Shown piece by piece: positions 46,939-59,221 of a stretch of DNA of 64,000 bases. Both the position numbers and the translations under genes were made by a program. The notes under the pieces are model-generated. The model searched no databases, was not told where the DNA came from, and saw nothing but the letters and a program-made list of their open reading frames with translations. Source of the DNA: Skermanella aerolata KACC 11604. GTDB taxonomy: Bacteria > Pseudomonadota > Alphaproteobacteria > Azospirillales > Azospirillaceae. How positions within the stretch are numbered: position 1 is the first letter of the stretch; every line of letters begins with the position of its first letter. The stretch covers positions 243,882 to 307,881 of the forward strand of contig NZ_AVFK01000004.1 of the NCBI RefSeq assembly GCF_000936425.1, read 5' to 3'.

Positions 46939-47030
46939 CTCCTCTCCCTCTGGAAGAGGGTCGGGGTGAGGGTGCATGGCGTAAGTTCCTGCCGGGCCCT
47001 CCCCCTAACCCTCTCCCAGAGGGAGAGGAG
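46939..47030. repeat. REP-like palindromic repeat
   Basis: CTCCTCTCCCTCTGG (46939-46953) and its exact inverse (47016-47030) bound a 92-base imperfect palindrome with GGGTCGGGGTGAGGGT and CCCTAACCCTCTCCC inside. Repeats of this CCTCTCCC...GAGGGAGAG form occur in many copies between genes in GC-rich proteobacteria. It lies between the sigma terminator and the 3' end of ilvC. Confidence 0.7.
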
Positions 47031-47055
47031 ACAAAGTATTGAGAGCGGGAACTGC

Positions 47056-48665
<1,610 letters not shown>

Positions 48666-48776
48666 GGAACATGGCTCCAGATGGGAAGTGGCGGCAGGTG
48701 GTTCAGGCGCATTGCGTCCGGCCCCGGACCTTAAGCCCGGAGCCGGCCTTGTCGTGACCGCGAACGAGCGGCCGCC

Positions 48777-50555
<1,779 letters not shown>

Positions 50556-50627
50556 CTTGAACTACCTTCGTCTGTACGCACCCGCACCCCGCGGATGCCA
50601 GTCTCCGTTTTTGAAAATCCCGCAAAT

Positions 50628-50702
50628 TCAGGAATTCCAACATGTTAGCGCGCCGTCCCGAGACTTCTCCCAGGGCGCGACGACGCAACCTAATAAAAAC
50701 AT
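50628..50702 (-). CDS. Candidate branched-chain leader peptide of ilvB
   Basis: ATG at 50702 opens a 24-codon frame reading MFLLGCVVAPWEKSRDGAL and ending in TCWNS. The two leucines are TTA TTA, rare in this GC-rich DNA, and two valines are GTC GTC. Just past these codons the transcript can form CGCGCC...GGCGCG, and a second hairpin (CATCCGC...GCGGGTG) lies nearer ilvB. Stalling at Leu/Val codons before alternative hairpins is the logic of ilv attenuators. The frame starts 9 bases past the miaA stop; the ribosome site (GGA) is weak. Confidence 0.45.
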   Translation of the reverse strand: MFLLGCVVAPWEKSRDGALTCWNS

Positions 50703-50711
50703 TTTCCAGGG

Positions 50712-51674
50712 TCAACCCATTTTGCGAATTAAGTTGCAAACAGTGGCTTTGAGGCTTGCCGAATATTGCGCGGAAATAACATGGCTGCCATGCACCGGGG
50801 CAAGCTGGTGACGGAACCACGTACCCTGCCGCTTGGCATACCTGCGGGTCGATTGCCGCGCCAGTGCCGTCGCCGCCGGCAGATCGATCTCGCCCCGCAG
50901 ATAGGACGAAAGCTCGGGCACGCCGAGCGCCTTCATGACCGGTAGATCGGCAGGGAGATCCAATCTCATCAGCTCACGCACCTCCTCCAGCGCCCCAAGC
51001 TCGATCATCCTGCCGAAGCGGCCGTCGCACGACGCGTACAGCGCTTCCCGCGGAGGATCGACCACGATGGGGAGGAACCGCAGGCCGGGCGGCGGGCCGG
51101 CGGTCGGGTCGGACTGCCAGGCCGTGATCGAGCGGCCCGTCGCTTGCCAAACCTCGACGGCGCGCAGCAGCCGCTGGGTGTCGCCCGGCTTGAGGCGGGC
51201 CGCCGTGATGGGGTCGCGATCCGCCAGCAACGCGTGAAGGCCTGGGCTGCCGATGGCGGCGTGAAGGTCCCGTACCGCCGCGCGGACTTCGGCCGGCACC
51301 GGTGGGATATCCGCCAGCCCTTCCATCAGCGCCCGCAGGTAGAGCCCAGTGCCGCCGACGACGATGGGCAGGCTGCCGGAGGTTCGGGCGGCGCGGATCT
51401 CCGCCAGCGCCATCGCCTGCCAGCGGGCGGCGGAGCAGCGCTCGCGCGCCGGCAGCGCACCGTACAGCCGATGGGGCGCGCGGGCCTCGTCGGCGGCCGG
51501 GGGGCGGGCGGTCAGGACCGGCAGCTCACGGTAGATTTGCATGCTGTCGGCGTTGACGACGGTGCCGCCGAACTCCTCCGCCAAGTCGAGAGCGAGCGCT
51601 GATTTGCCGCTGGCGGTCGGGCCGCCTACGACGATGACGGTTGTTTCGGGCATGGACAAGGCTTGGTGGGACAT
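50712..51674 (-). CDS. miaA: tRNA dimethylallyltransferase
   Basis: The 320-residue enzyme adds dimethylallyl to A37 of tRNAs reading UNN codons. The P-loop GGPTASGKSALALDLA is at the N-terminus, then NADSMQIYRELPVLTARP and VVGGTGLYLRALMEGL. QSTRRYAKRQGTWFRHQL is the C-terminal signature. A second ATG at 51653 would shorten it by seven residues. It is divergent from serB with 38 bases between, so their promoters overlap. Confidence 0.94.
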   Translation of the reverse strand: MSHQALSMPETTVIVVGGPTASGKSALALDLAEEFGGTVVNADSMQIYRELPVLTARPPAADEARAPHRLYGALPARERCSAARWQAMALAEIRAARTSGSLPIVVGGTGLYLRALMEGLADIPPVPAEVRAAVRDLHAAIGSPGLHALLADRDPITAARLKPGDTQRLLRAVEVWQATGRSITAWQSDPTAGPPPGLRFLPIVVDPPREALYASCDGRFGRMIELGALEEVRELMRLDLPADLPVMKALGVPELSSYLRGEIDLPAATALARQSTRRYAKRQGTWFRHQLAPVHGSHVISAQYSASLKATVCNLIRKMG

Positions 51675-51712
51675 TTCATAAAGGCGCCTGATCTTCGCCG
51701 CGGATATTCCAG

Positions 51713-52609
51713 ATGAACAATGTTCTGACCCTGATCGCCGACCCCAGCGCCGCCGACCTGGACGATAGCACGGTTGCCGCTGCCCGGAGCGCCCTGAAGG
51801 ACCTGGGCGCCGAGACCGGCTCGCCGGACTGGCTGGCGCCGGGCATCGCCTGCGACGTCCCGTTCGACGGGCTCAACTGCGATCAGGCCGACGCGGCCCT
51901 CCATACTGCCTTGCCAGACCGGCCGGTGGACATGATCACCCAGCCGGTCGCCAGCCGCCGCAAGCGGCTGCTGATCGCCGACATGGAGTCGACCATCATC
52001 CGGCAGGAAATGCTGGACGAACTGGCCGAACTGGTCGGTTTGAAGGACCTGATCGCAGGCATAACCTACCGCGCCATGAATGGCGAGATCGACTTCAAGG
52101 ACGCTCTGCGCGAGCGGGTGGCCTTGCTGAAGGACCTGCCGGTCGAGAGCCTGGAGCAGGTCTATGGCCGGGTCGAGCTGATGCCGGGTGCGCTGGAACT
52201 GGTCGCCACCATGAAGGCCAGCGGCGCCTATTGCGCGCTGGTGTCCGGCGGATTCAAGTTCTTCACCGAGCGGGTGCGCGCCACGGTCGGGTTCGACGAG
52301 GATCAGGCCAACGACCTTGAAATCGTCGGTGGCCGCCTGAGCGGCATCGCGGTGGAGCCGATCCTGGACAAGGACGCCAAGGTCGCGGCCCTGTTGCGGG
52401 TGGCCGGCGCCAACCGCATCCCGTTGCGGGACAGCATCGCGGTGGGCGACGGCGCCAACGACCTGCCCATGCTCCAGGCCGCCGGTCTCGGAGTAGCCTT
52501 CCATGCCAAGCCCGTCGTGGCGACGCAGGCCCGGGCGCGGGTCGAGCGGTCGGACTTGACCGCTCTGCTCTATGCCCAGGGCTATCGGGCGGCGGATATC
52601 CGCCGCTGA
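51713..52609 (+). CDS. serB: Phosphoserine phosphatase
   Basis: The 298-residue enzyme completes serine synthesis. The HAD nucleophile motif is IADMESTIIRQEMLDELAEL (DxxST form usual in SerB). SGGFKFFTERV is motif II and AVGDGANDLPMLQAAGLGV is motif III. The N-terminal 80 residues form an ACT-like region. It is divergent from miaA, the common alphaproteobacterial order. Confidence 0.93.
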   Translation: MNNVLTLIADPSAADLDDSTVAAARSALKDLGAETGSPDWLAPGIACDVPFDGLNCDQADAALHTALPDRPVDMITQPVASRRKRLLIADMESTIIRQEMLDELAELVGLKDLIAGITYRAMNGEIDFKDALRERVALLKDLPVESLEQVYGRVELMPGALELVATMKASGAYCALVSGGFKFFTERVRATVGFDEDQANDLEIVGGRLSGIAVEPILDKDAKVAALLRVAGANRIPLRDSIAVGDGANDLPMLQAAGLGVAFHAKPVVATQARARVERSDLTALLYAQGYRAADIRR

Positions 52610-52625
52610 CGGCGGCTGCGGACGG

Positions 52626-53801
52626 TCAGGCCGATTTCAGCGTGGTCGGGTCATCCACGGCCGCTGCCGGAGCCTCTACCTCACCGGTCGGGGCTGCTTC
52701 GGGTGATGCCGCCGTGACGGTTTCATCTACTGCCGGTGCTGCCGGTGCCGTCTCCACGCCGCTGTCGAGAGTTGCGGCCGTAGCGGTAGCGATCGCGGTC
52801 GTGGCTGCCGCGAGGGCGGCGGTGGAGGCCGCGGCGGCGCTTATCGGGCCTGCGGCGGCGGCAGGCTTGGCGTCGTCCGGGGACGTGGTCGCAGGCGCCG
52901 TGGGCTTGGGCTCCACAGCGCCGGCCCCCGCTGCCTGGACGGCGGCATCATTGGATGGGGTTCGCCTTGCCATCCCGGGAGCGGCCTGTCTCTGGGTAAA
53001 CAGCGATTCGACGGTTTCGACCAGCCGTTGAAGGATCGTATAGACCAGCGTCGCGGAGAAGCCGCCGAGCAGGGCGAGCAGGGGCTTGCCGAAGACCGAT
53101 GCCGATGAAACCGGTGCGGACGCGTCGGCCGTTTCCGGACCCGGCCCGATCGGGATCATCTGGGACAGGACGAGGCCGGCAATGATGCCCAGGCCGATCC
53201 TCATCCAGTAGGAGGATTCGAAGCGGGGATCATAGGTGCCCTGCTCGATATACTTGTGTGCGATGAACAGGGCGTGAAAGCAGCCTCCCATGGCGGCGGC
53301 GCTCATCAGGAAGATCAGGATCTCCAGGCTTGCCAGCCCGTCGAGGGAATAGATGTCCGCTGACAGGTTCTGGTGGCTTATCGAATCCGACAGGCTGCTG
53401 AGGACGAAGACCATCGTGAAGAAGGCGGCGCCAAGAACCAGACGCCGGATCGACGACAGCGGCCCGAGGATAGATGCCCAGCTGTTCCGCGATTTGTCGA
53501 TATGCAGGAGATAGATCGTACGCGGCGTCGCGGGCGCCACGACATCGGCCAATTGACCGTGCAGGGATGCAAGGTAAGCGAGCGGAACGGACTGATCCGC
53601 GTCCTCGACGACTTTCTCGAACAGATCGAGAGATTGCTGCAACGACGGCGGCAGCTTCAGCCCGTTCCCCAGGGCGTACCGCACCATGGCGTCACATTCC
53701 AAGGCGATGTGCCGCCGAAACTTCGTTGAGTTCGTTTCCGGGGATGGCTGTGCCGGAACCGGCATCACCTCGTTCGCGCCGCTGACAGTCAGGTCCGTCA
53801 C
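52626..53801 (-). CDS. Membrane protein of unknown function with Ala/Thr/Pro-rich tail
   Basis: The 391-residue protein has a soluble N-terminal region of about 115 residues, then four membrane helices (RRLVLGAAFFTMVFVLSSLS, ILIFLMSAAAMGGCFHALF, MRIGLGIIAGLVLSQMIPI, PLLALLGGFSATLVYTIL). Between them is KYIEQGTYDPRFESSYWMRI, which looks conserved. The last 110 residues are low-complexity Ala/Thr/Pro. I recall similar unnamed proteins in other alphaproteobacteria and cyanobacteria, unverified. It is convergent with serB. Confidence 0.65.
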   Translation of the reverse strand: MTDLTVSGANEVMPVPAQPSPETNSTKFRRHIALECDAMVRYALGNGLKLPPSLQQSLDLFEKVVEDADQSVPLAYLASLHGQLADVVAPATPRTIYLLHIDKSRNSWASILGPLSSIRRLVLGAAFFTMVFVLSSLSDSISHQNLSADIYSLDGLASLEILIFLMSAAAMGGCFHALFIAHKYIEQGTYDPRFESSYWMRIGLGIIAGLVLSQMIPIGPGPETADASAPVSSASVFGKPLLALLGGFSATLVYTILQRLVETVESLFTQRQAAPGMARRTPSNDAAVQAAGAGAVEPKPTAPATTSPDDAKPAAAAGPISAAAASTAALAAATTAIATATAATLDSGVETAPAAPAVDETVTAASPEAAPTGEVEAPAAAVDDPTTLKSA

Positions 53802-53969
53802 GATAAATCTCTCCGGAAGGCTAAACCAAGAGGGTCAGAATTCCCCAAAATTTTCTAAAAAGTCAATAAAAATACCTCTACGCGCTACTGTGACGTGTAG
53901 TTGTCGTTCTTGATTTGTTTGCATTGGGCGATTAGGGTCCACCAACGAACTCTCATCGGCCGGTGACTC

Positions 53970-56180
53970 ATGGCGACCGTCATCATCACGGAAAAATCCA
54001 GTCAGGCACGTGACCTGCGCGTGGCGTTGGGCAACCGGTTCGGACAGATTCTACCGGCGGAAGGTCATCTGCTGCGTCTGGCGGAGCCGGACGAAGTCAA
54101 TCCGGAATGGAAGCGCTGGACTACCGCGCTGCTGAAGCCCGACGGCCTCTATCCAACCAAGCCCGACACCTACGGTAACAAGCAGGCCAAGTTCCAGGCG
54201 ATCGTGGCGGCTCTCAAGGGCTGCGACAAAGTGATCCTGGCGACCGACTGCGACCGCGAAGGGCAGTTGATCGGGCAGGAGATCTTGGAGCATGTCGGCT
54301 TCCGGGGCAACGTGATGCGCGCCATCTTCACGGCCCAGGACCCAAAGACGATCCGCGACGCCTTCGAGCGGCTGAAACCCAATACGGAACTGCGCCCGGT
54401 CTATGAAGCGGCGGTAGCCCGCCAGCAGGCCGACCAGATATTCAATCTCTCGTTGACACGGACGGCGACGACGACGCTCCGCGCTCCCGGCTCCAAGACG
54501 GTGATTGGGATCGGGCGGGTCAAGACGCCGACGCTGGCCATCGTCTGCATGCGCGAGCTTGAGATCGTCAATTTCAAGCCGGAGGTTTATTTCGAGATCG
54601 TGGCGACCGCGACGGTCGAGAACGGCGCCTTCCTGATGCGTCACGCGCCGCCGCCCAAGGACCGCATCAAGGACAGGAAGCGGGCCGACGCCATCGCCCA
54701 GGCGGCGGAAGGCTGCAAGGGTCCGCTGGCCGTGACGGTCGAGGAAAAGCGTCAGGGACCGCCGCGCCTGTTCGACCTGCCGGCGTTGCAGAAAACCTGC
54801 GGCCAGCGCTGGGGCTGGAACGCCGACAAGACGCTGTCCGTCGCCCAGGAGCTTTACGATGGCGACGGCAAGAAGCTGATAACCTATCCCCGCGCCGAGG
54901 CCCGCTACCTGTCGGAGAACCAGATCGACGACGTGCCGGCGATCGTCCGCGCGCTCACCGGTCTGCGCGGGTTCGCCCATCTGGACATTTCCCGGCCCGT
55001 GATCCGCAAGGGCAAGTCCGGCCATTTCTGCGACAAGGCGCTGGAAGGCGTGTCGCACCATGCCATCGTGCCGAACGTCAACGTATTGGGCGACCTGGAA
55101 CCGCGGCTCGCCCGCCTCAGCGAGGACGAGAAGCGCCTGTTCGCGCTGATCTGCCGATCCTATCTGGCCGTCGTGATGCCCGACTACGAATACCGCCAGA
55201 CGACGGTGACGATGCCGGTTCCGATGCCGGAGGGTAAGCCGGTCGAGTTCCGCACCATCGGCCGGGTGCCGATAAAGCTGGGCTGGAAAGAGGTCTATAC
55301 CGGCGCCGAGCAGTCGAACCAGCCGGAGCTGGAGAACGAACAGACGCTGCCGCCGATCAAGGACGGCGACCTCGCGGCGCTGTCGGACGCCAAGGTCGAG
55401 GCGAAGCGGACCCAGCCGCCGCCGCGCTACAACGAAGGCACCTTGATCGACGCCATGCAGAATGCATGGCGCTTCGTCGAGGACCCTGCTCTCCGCGACC
55501 GCCTGAAGGAGGCCAAGGGCATCGGCACTCCCGCCACCCGCGCCGAGGTCATCAAGGGGCTGAAACGGCAGAACATGCTGGTTGCGGAAGGCAAGCTGGT
55601 GGTGCCTACCGAAGCCGGTCTCCACCTGTTCGAACTGCTGCGGACATCCGCCCCCGTGCTGGTCGATCCCGGCACCACGGCCGTCTGGGAAATGAAGCTG
55701 GACGAGATCGTCACCGGCCGGGCCGAGTTCCGCACCGTGATCGACGGTATCGCGACCGAAGCCGACCGCCTGATCGGCGCGCTCCGCCAGCGTTCCGGCG
55801 CCAAGCTCGACCTTGGTGCCCCGACGCCGTCTCCTTCGGTCAAGACCAAGGGCAGGGCGAAGACGGTGCGCAAGCCCCGCGTCAAGGCGGTGGCGAAGGA
55901 TGGCGAGACACCGGAGAAGTCTCCCACGGTCAAGCGCCGCCGGTCCCCGGCGCGCCAGAAGCAGACGATGACGGCGGCCACGGCTCCGGCTTCGGATGAA
56001 GGCACGAAGACTGCCGAACCGCGTCCCGGTCGTGTGCGTGGCAATCCGCCGACCGAAAAGATGCTGAACTTCGCCAAATCCATCGCCGAGCGCCGGGGGA
56101 TCGAGCTGTCTCCGGCGGTCGCCGGCGATTTCGACGCGTGCCGGACGTTCCTCGACCTTTACGCCAAGAATCCTTCGTGA
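53970..56180 (+). CDS. topB: Type IA DNA topoisomerase (topoisomerase III-like)
   Basis: The 736-residue enzyme passes single strands to relax or decatenate DNA. The TOPRIM acid residues are in VIITEKSSQARDL and LATDCDREGQLIGQEI. The catalytic Tyr is in LITYPRAEARYL, where most TopB proteins have YPRTDSRYL. GTLIDAMQNAWRFV and GIGTPATRAEVI are further family blocks. The C-terminal 140 residues hold a Lys/Arg/Pro-rich linker and a closing helical domain (PTEKMLNFAKSIAERRGIEL). There are no zinc fingers. It stands alone. Confidence 0.88.
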   Translation: MATVIITEKSSQARDLRVALGNRFGQILPAEGHLLRLAEPDEVNPEWKRWTTALLKPDGLYPTKPDTYGNKQAKFQAIVAALKGCDKVILATDCDREGQLIGQEILEHVGFRGNVMRAIFTAQDPKTIRDAFERLKPNTELRPVYEAAVARQQADQIFNLSLTRTATTTLRAPGSKTVIGIGRVKTPTLAIVCMRELEIVNFKPEVYFEIVATATVENGAFLMRHAPPPKDRIKDRKRADAIAQAAEGCKGPLAVTVEEKRQGPPRLFDLPALQKTCGQRWGWNADKTLSVAQELYDGDGKKLITYPRAEARYLSENQIDDVPAIVRALTGLRGFAHLDISRPVIRKGKSGHFCDKALEGVSHHAIVPNVNVLGDLEPRLARLSEDEKRLFALICRSYLAVVMPDYEYRQTTVTMPVPMPEGKPVEFRTIGRVPIKLGWKEVYTGAEQSNQPELENEQTLPPIKDGDLAALSDAKVEAKRTQPPPRYNEGTLIDAMQNAWRFVEDPALRDRLKEAKGIGTPATRAEVIKGLKRQNMLVAEGKLVVPTEAGLHLFELLRTSAPVLVDPGTTAVWEMKLDEIVTGRAEFRTVIDGIATEADRLIGALRQRSGAKLDLGAPTPSPSVKTKGRAKTVRKPRVKAVAKDGETPEKSPTVKRRRSPARQKQTMTAATAPASDEGTKTAEPRPGRVRGNPPTEKMLNFAKSIAERRGIELSPAVAGDFDACRTFLDLYAKNPS

Positions 56181-56223
56181 CCGGCAGTCTCTTAGACGGG
56201 CGCTTAGACGAGCGGCGGCCCGT

Positions 56224-56607
56224 TCAGTAATCCTGTCGCTGCCGCTCAAGCGTGAAGTCGTCCAGGGGCGCCACGCCGCACGGCTTGGACAGCGGTGTCG
56301 GCGGGGCGACTACGCCGGTGGCGCTGCCGCAGGGTAGGGAGCCCGTCATGACGCCGACGCCGAGCCTGTTCGCTTCCCGTATCTGACCGCGCTGGACCAT
56401 GCCGTCATAACGCCCCTGTGGCGTATCCGGCGTCATCGCGGACGCATTGGCGGGGCCTGTAGGAACAGCGGCGACCGGCGCTCTCGCCATCACACCGGCC
56501 TCATTGTATTGGACCAGGGGAGGCACGCTCCCTTGGATGGGAACGATGTCGGGACCGGTGCAGCCCGCCAGACAGAAGACGCCGAGGATCAAGGGAAATA
56601 CGCGCAT
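56224..56607 (-). CDS. Small lipoprotein
   Basis: The ATG at 56607 follows GGAG and gives 127 residues. The signal MRVFPLILGVFCLAGC ends in a lipobox LAGC. The mature part is Pro/Ala-rich and acidic with no recognised domain; four more Cys or fewer suggest possible disulfides. It is the last gene of the lipoprotein operon, and its longer frame (to 56637) overlaps the upstream gene. Confidence 0.65.
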   Translation of the reverse strand: MRVFPLILGVFCLAGCTGPDIVPIQGSVPPLVQYNEAGVMARAPVAAVPTGPANASAMTPDTPQGRYDGMVQRGQIREANRLGVGVMTGSLPCGSATGVVAPPTPLSKPCGVAPLDDFTLERQRQDY

Positions 56608-56627
56608 CAGTCCGCTCCGATCGTTAT

Positions 56628-57452
56628 TCAGTGCCATGCGCCGAGCAGGCCGACCATCGTCTCGACCGCCAGACGACGGCCGACCAGATCGACCGTTATG
56701 GGTTGCGTCACGGGCACGAAGCCGTGCTTGGTCGCGGCGTAGCCGGTGGAAGACCGCTCCGGAGGAAGCGCCAGCGTCACGACGTTGGCGAGCACCCCGC
56801 CGCTCGATATTTGCTTGACGGTCACCTTGAACGCGGTGCCCACGGGAGAACGGGGATCGCGTGTCGCTAGGACTTCCATCAGAAGATCGGCCGTGCTTGC
56901 AACGCCGGCCATTTCCCCCCGCGCCTGATCGGCGGCGCCAGACTTCTTCGAGGCGTGGTCGGTGGTGCGGATCGCCAAGCTGCGATCGATGAAGTTCACC
57001 CCGGCCTCAGAGAAGGCCTGTGAGAAGGAGGCCTCGAACGCCCATTCCGACGGCTCCGCGAAGTCCGGCCGACGGGCGGTTTCCGGTTCCGCCACGCGCG
57101 ACCGGATCGTCACGTCCCGGTCCTGCCCCCAGATGATGGCGCCCGGCACCGCGACGCCCACGCCGAAATCCCGCCGCTCGATCCGTGTCTCCGCGGTGCC
57201 CGCCGAAGATGCATGGTCGTCCAGCTCCCGGTTCCAGAAGACCATGATACGCGGGCTCTTCCGGGTGGCGTAGGCTTGTCGGAATCGATCTATCGTCCCG
57301 TCATCGATGGGTGGCTGATTCCCTCCCGGACCGCCCATCGGCGCCATGACCGGCGGCAGCCCCGTCCGGTAGCCCTGGCTGTCGATCTGCTGCGCTCCGG
57401 CGGGAAAGGCCGCCGCGGTCAGCAATAGGATGCCCGCAAAAACTCTTCTCAC
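56628..57452 (-). CDS. Exported protein of unknown function
   Basis: A GTG at 57452 overlaps the previous stop (GTGA) and is preceded by AGGAG, giving 274 residues. The signal peptide VRRVFAGILLLTAAAFPAGAQ ends at AGAQ-type cleavage; written here in part as FAGILLLTAAAFPAGA. The mature part has SPRIMVFWNRELDDHASS and GVNFIDRSLAIRTT, the latter hinting at a CsgG/LpoB-like alpha/beta fold. It belongs to the lpoB operon by context; the fold call is weak. Confidence 0.6.
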   Translation of the reverse strand: MRRVFAGILLLTAAAFPAGAQQIDSQGYRTGLPPVMAPMGGPGGNQPPIDDGTIDRFRQAYATRKSPRIMVFWNRELDDHASSAGTAETRIERRDFGVGVAVPGAIIWGQDRDVTIRSRVAEPETARRPDFAEPSEWAFEASFSQAFSEAGVNFIDRSLAIRTTDHASKKSGAADQARGEMAGVASTADLLMEVLATRDPRSPVGTAFKVTVKQISSGGVLANVVTLALPPERSSTGYAATKHGFVPVTQPITVDLVGRRLAVETMVGLLGAWH

Positions 57453-57946
57453 GGCGCGCTCCTCAGCTCGGTCAGGTAGGTCTGGACGCGTTTGGCGTCC
57501 ATCGACATCTCGCTGTAATGCCCGACCGACCGGGGAGGCAGGTGGATCTTCTGCCACGCGGAGACCGGTTCGACCGGGCGTTGGCCGGCGTCGAAGAAGT
57601 TCGTCCGCCCTTCGACGACCAGCGGCCAGTCCGTGCAGTTGACCATGCGGGTCGTGACCTCGACCGTGCCGGTCGGCGTCCGCTGGGCGCCCGTGTACTG
57701 GACGAGCACGCTTTCCGCCGTGAAGCTGTCGGAGAAGGACACGGAGTTCAGGGGAATCGGCGTCATCGTACCGGGCTGGACCGGCACCAGGGCCAGTTCC
57801 GGTATCTGCCGCGCAGCCATGTAAGGCGCGAAGTCGCAGCCCAGCGTCTGCTGGATGGGCTGATTGCAGGCGCTTAAAGGAAGCGCCAGCGCCAATGCGA
57901 TCAGGACGGCGGGAAAGGGCATGGCTGGCTTGTCCACGGAGTTCAC
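57449..57946 (-). CDS. YcfL-like lipoprotein (DUF1425)
   Basis: The 165-residue lipoprotein has a signal ending ALPLSAC. TPTGTVEVTTRMVNCTDWPL and RVEGRTNFFD-like features (VVEGRTNFFDAGQRP) fit the beta-sandwich of YcfL/DUF1425. In Escherichia coli ycfL lies beside lpoB; here it lies two genes downstream. Overlaps of 4 bases on both sides show tight coupling. Confidence 0.72.
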   Translation of the reverse strand: MNSVDKPAMPFPAVLIALALALPLSACNQPIQQTLGCDFAPYMAARQIPELALVPVQPGTMTPIPLNSVSFSDSFTAESVLVQYTGAQRTPTGTVEVTTRMVNCTDWPLVVEGRTNFFDAGQRPVEPVSAWQKIHLPPRSVGHYSEMSMDAKRVQTYLTELRSAP

Positions 57947-59178
57947 TCCTTGACCGCGAAGGGCGCGATAGTGGGGATGGCGAGTGCGGAATGGGTGCGG
58001 CCCCAGCCGATGGCGCGCTTGCCCTTGTGCGCGACGCGCATCTGGACGGGCTTGTTCTGGCTGTCCGCCATGGTCACCGCGACCTCGCCGTCAGGTATGC
58101 GCAGCGTTGCGAAATGCAGGTTGTCGGGCAGGTTGTCCCAATAGCGGAGATCGGCTTCCGGGGTTGTCGCGGCGGCGGCCGCGTGCGCCATCAGGCCGAC
58201 AAGCAGCACGATCGCGCCAGCCGCCGCCATGTTGTTGTCGTTGTAGTGGGAGCCGGCATTGATCATCCCCAAGCCGCCCCCGATCCCGATGACGGCGGCG
58301 GTATTCATGCCATCCTTGAACTCCGCCTTGCCGTCCAGGATCGCCTGAACCTGACGTCCGCCTCGTGTGGATGCCTGGAACCAGACATCCTCGGCCAGGG
58401 CAGCCGGCACCGTCTTCTCCCCCATCGTGAAGGCGGCATGTTCGATACCGGGAGTGCCCCGGTGGGGTTCCATCTTCTCCTTGAACTCGCCGGTGCTGAC
58501 CTTGGTCGGGGATGTCCCGCTTTCCGCGATAAGAAGCAGGTTGTCCTTCGGCGATGGCGCCATCAGGTCGGAGCGCAGCTTATGCGCCTCCGCGAAGGCG
58601 GAAGCGGCGGCGTCCTTGCGGCCCATGCAGTGGGAGGACCAGCCCTCCAGGAACGCCAGCGACGCGAAGTCGGCGTTGAATTTCTCATCGACCGCCAGAC
58701 TGTCCTGGAGCATGCCGCCCTTGAACGAGGCACGGGCGTTCTCGTAATCGCCTTCCGCAAGATAGGCCAAGCCGCGATAGTAATAGGCCATCGCCCGCTC
58801 GTAAGGCTCGCCCTTGAAGTCCTTGGCGTTTTCCTTGACGAATTTGGAACGTGCGGCTTCCGCCTTTTCGTTGTCGGCGTAGATCGCCTCGATACGGTTC
58901 AGGGCTTCGTCGAGCGCTTTCCCGGCCGTTTCGATCTCACCGGCTTCGAACGCGGCGACGCCGATGCGGGTGTAGTTCAGAACAGTGTTGCGGTCGCCTT
59001 CCGGCAGGACACGTCCGTAGAGGCGCTTCAGCTTGTCGGGCTTGTCGGCGAGGAACTCCGCCTGCTGCTTGGGATCGATCTTCAGACTGATTTCATGCTG
59101 CTGAGTGGCACCGCACGCGGAGAGAGCGAGCGCACAGACGGTGTAGGCAAGAACGTGGCGCCGGATGCGCATCGGCAT
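57943..59178 (-). CDS. TPR lipoprotein (COG3014-like)
   Basis: The 411-residue lipoprotein has signal and lipobox (CALALSACG). TPR-like helices span residues 60-200 (NYTRIGVAAFEAGEIETAGK, YYYRGLAYLAEGDYENARA). The C-terminal half has a hydrophobic stretch (AAAGAIVLLVGLMAHAAAA) and a beta-rich end. COG3014 proteins sit with LpoB and YcfL in many bacteria. A second ATG at 59172 has the better-spaced GGAG. Confidence 0.72.
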   Translation of the reverse strand: MPMRIRRHVLAYTVCALALSACGATQQHEISLKIDPKQQAEFLADKPDKLKRLYGRVLPEGDRNTVLNYTRIGVAAFEAGEIETAGKALDEALNRIEAIYADNEKAEAARSKFVKENAKDFKGEPYERAMAYYYRGLAYLAEGDYENARASFKGGMLQDSLAVDEKFNADFASLAFLEGWSSHCMGRKDAAASAFAEAHKLRSDLMAPSPKDNLLLIAESGTSPTKVSTGEFKEKMEPHRGTPGIEHAAFTMGEKTVPAALAEDVWFQASTRGGRQVQAILDGKAEFKDGMNTAAVIGIGGGLGMINAGSHYNDNNMAAAGAIVLLVGLMAHAAAAATTPEADLRYWDNLPDNLHFATLRIPDGEVAVTMADSQNKPVQMRVAHKGKRAIGWGRTHSALAIPTIAPFAVKE

Positions 59179-59221
59179 TTCTCCAGAGCGGGGGAAGCTG
59201 AACCTGTGACGCTCCGGGCGC

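Noticed and set aside
54051..56249. 732-codon open frame antisense to topB
   Set aside because: Shadow of a well-supported gene, Arg/Asp/Gly-rich with no domain.
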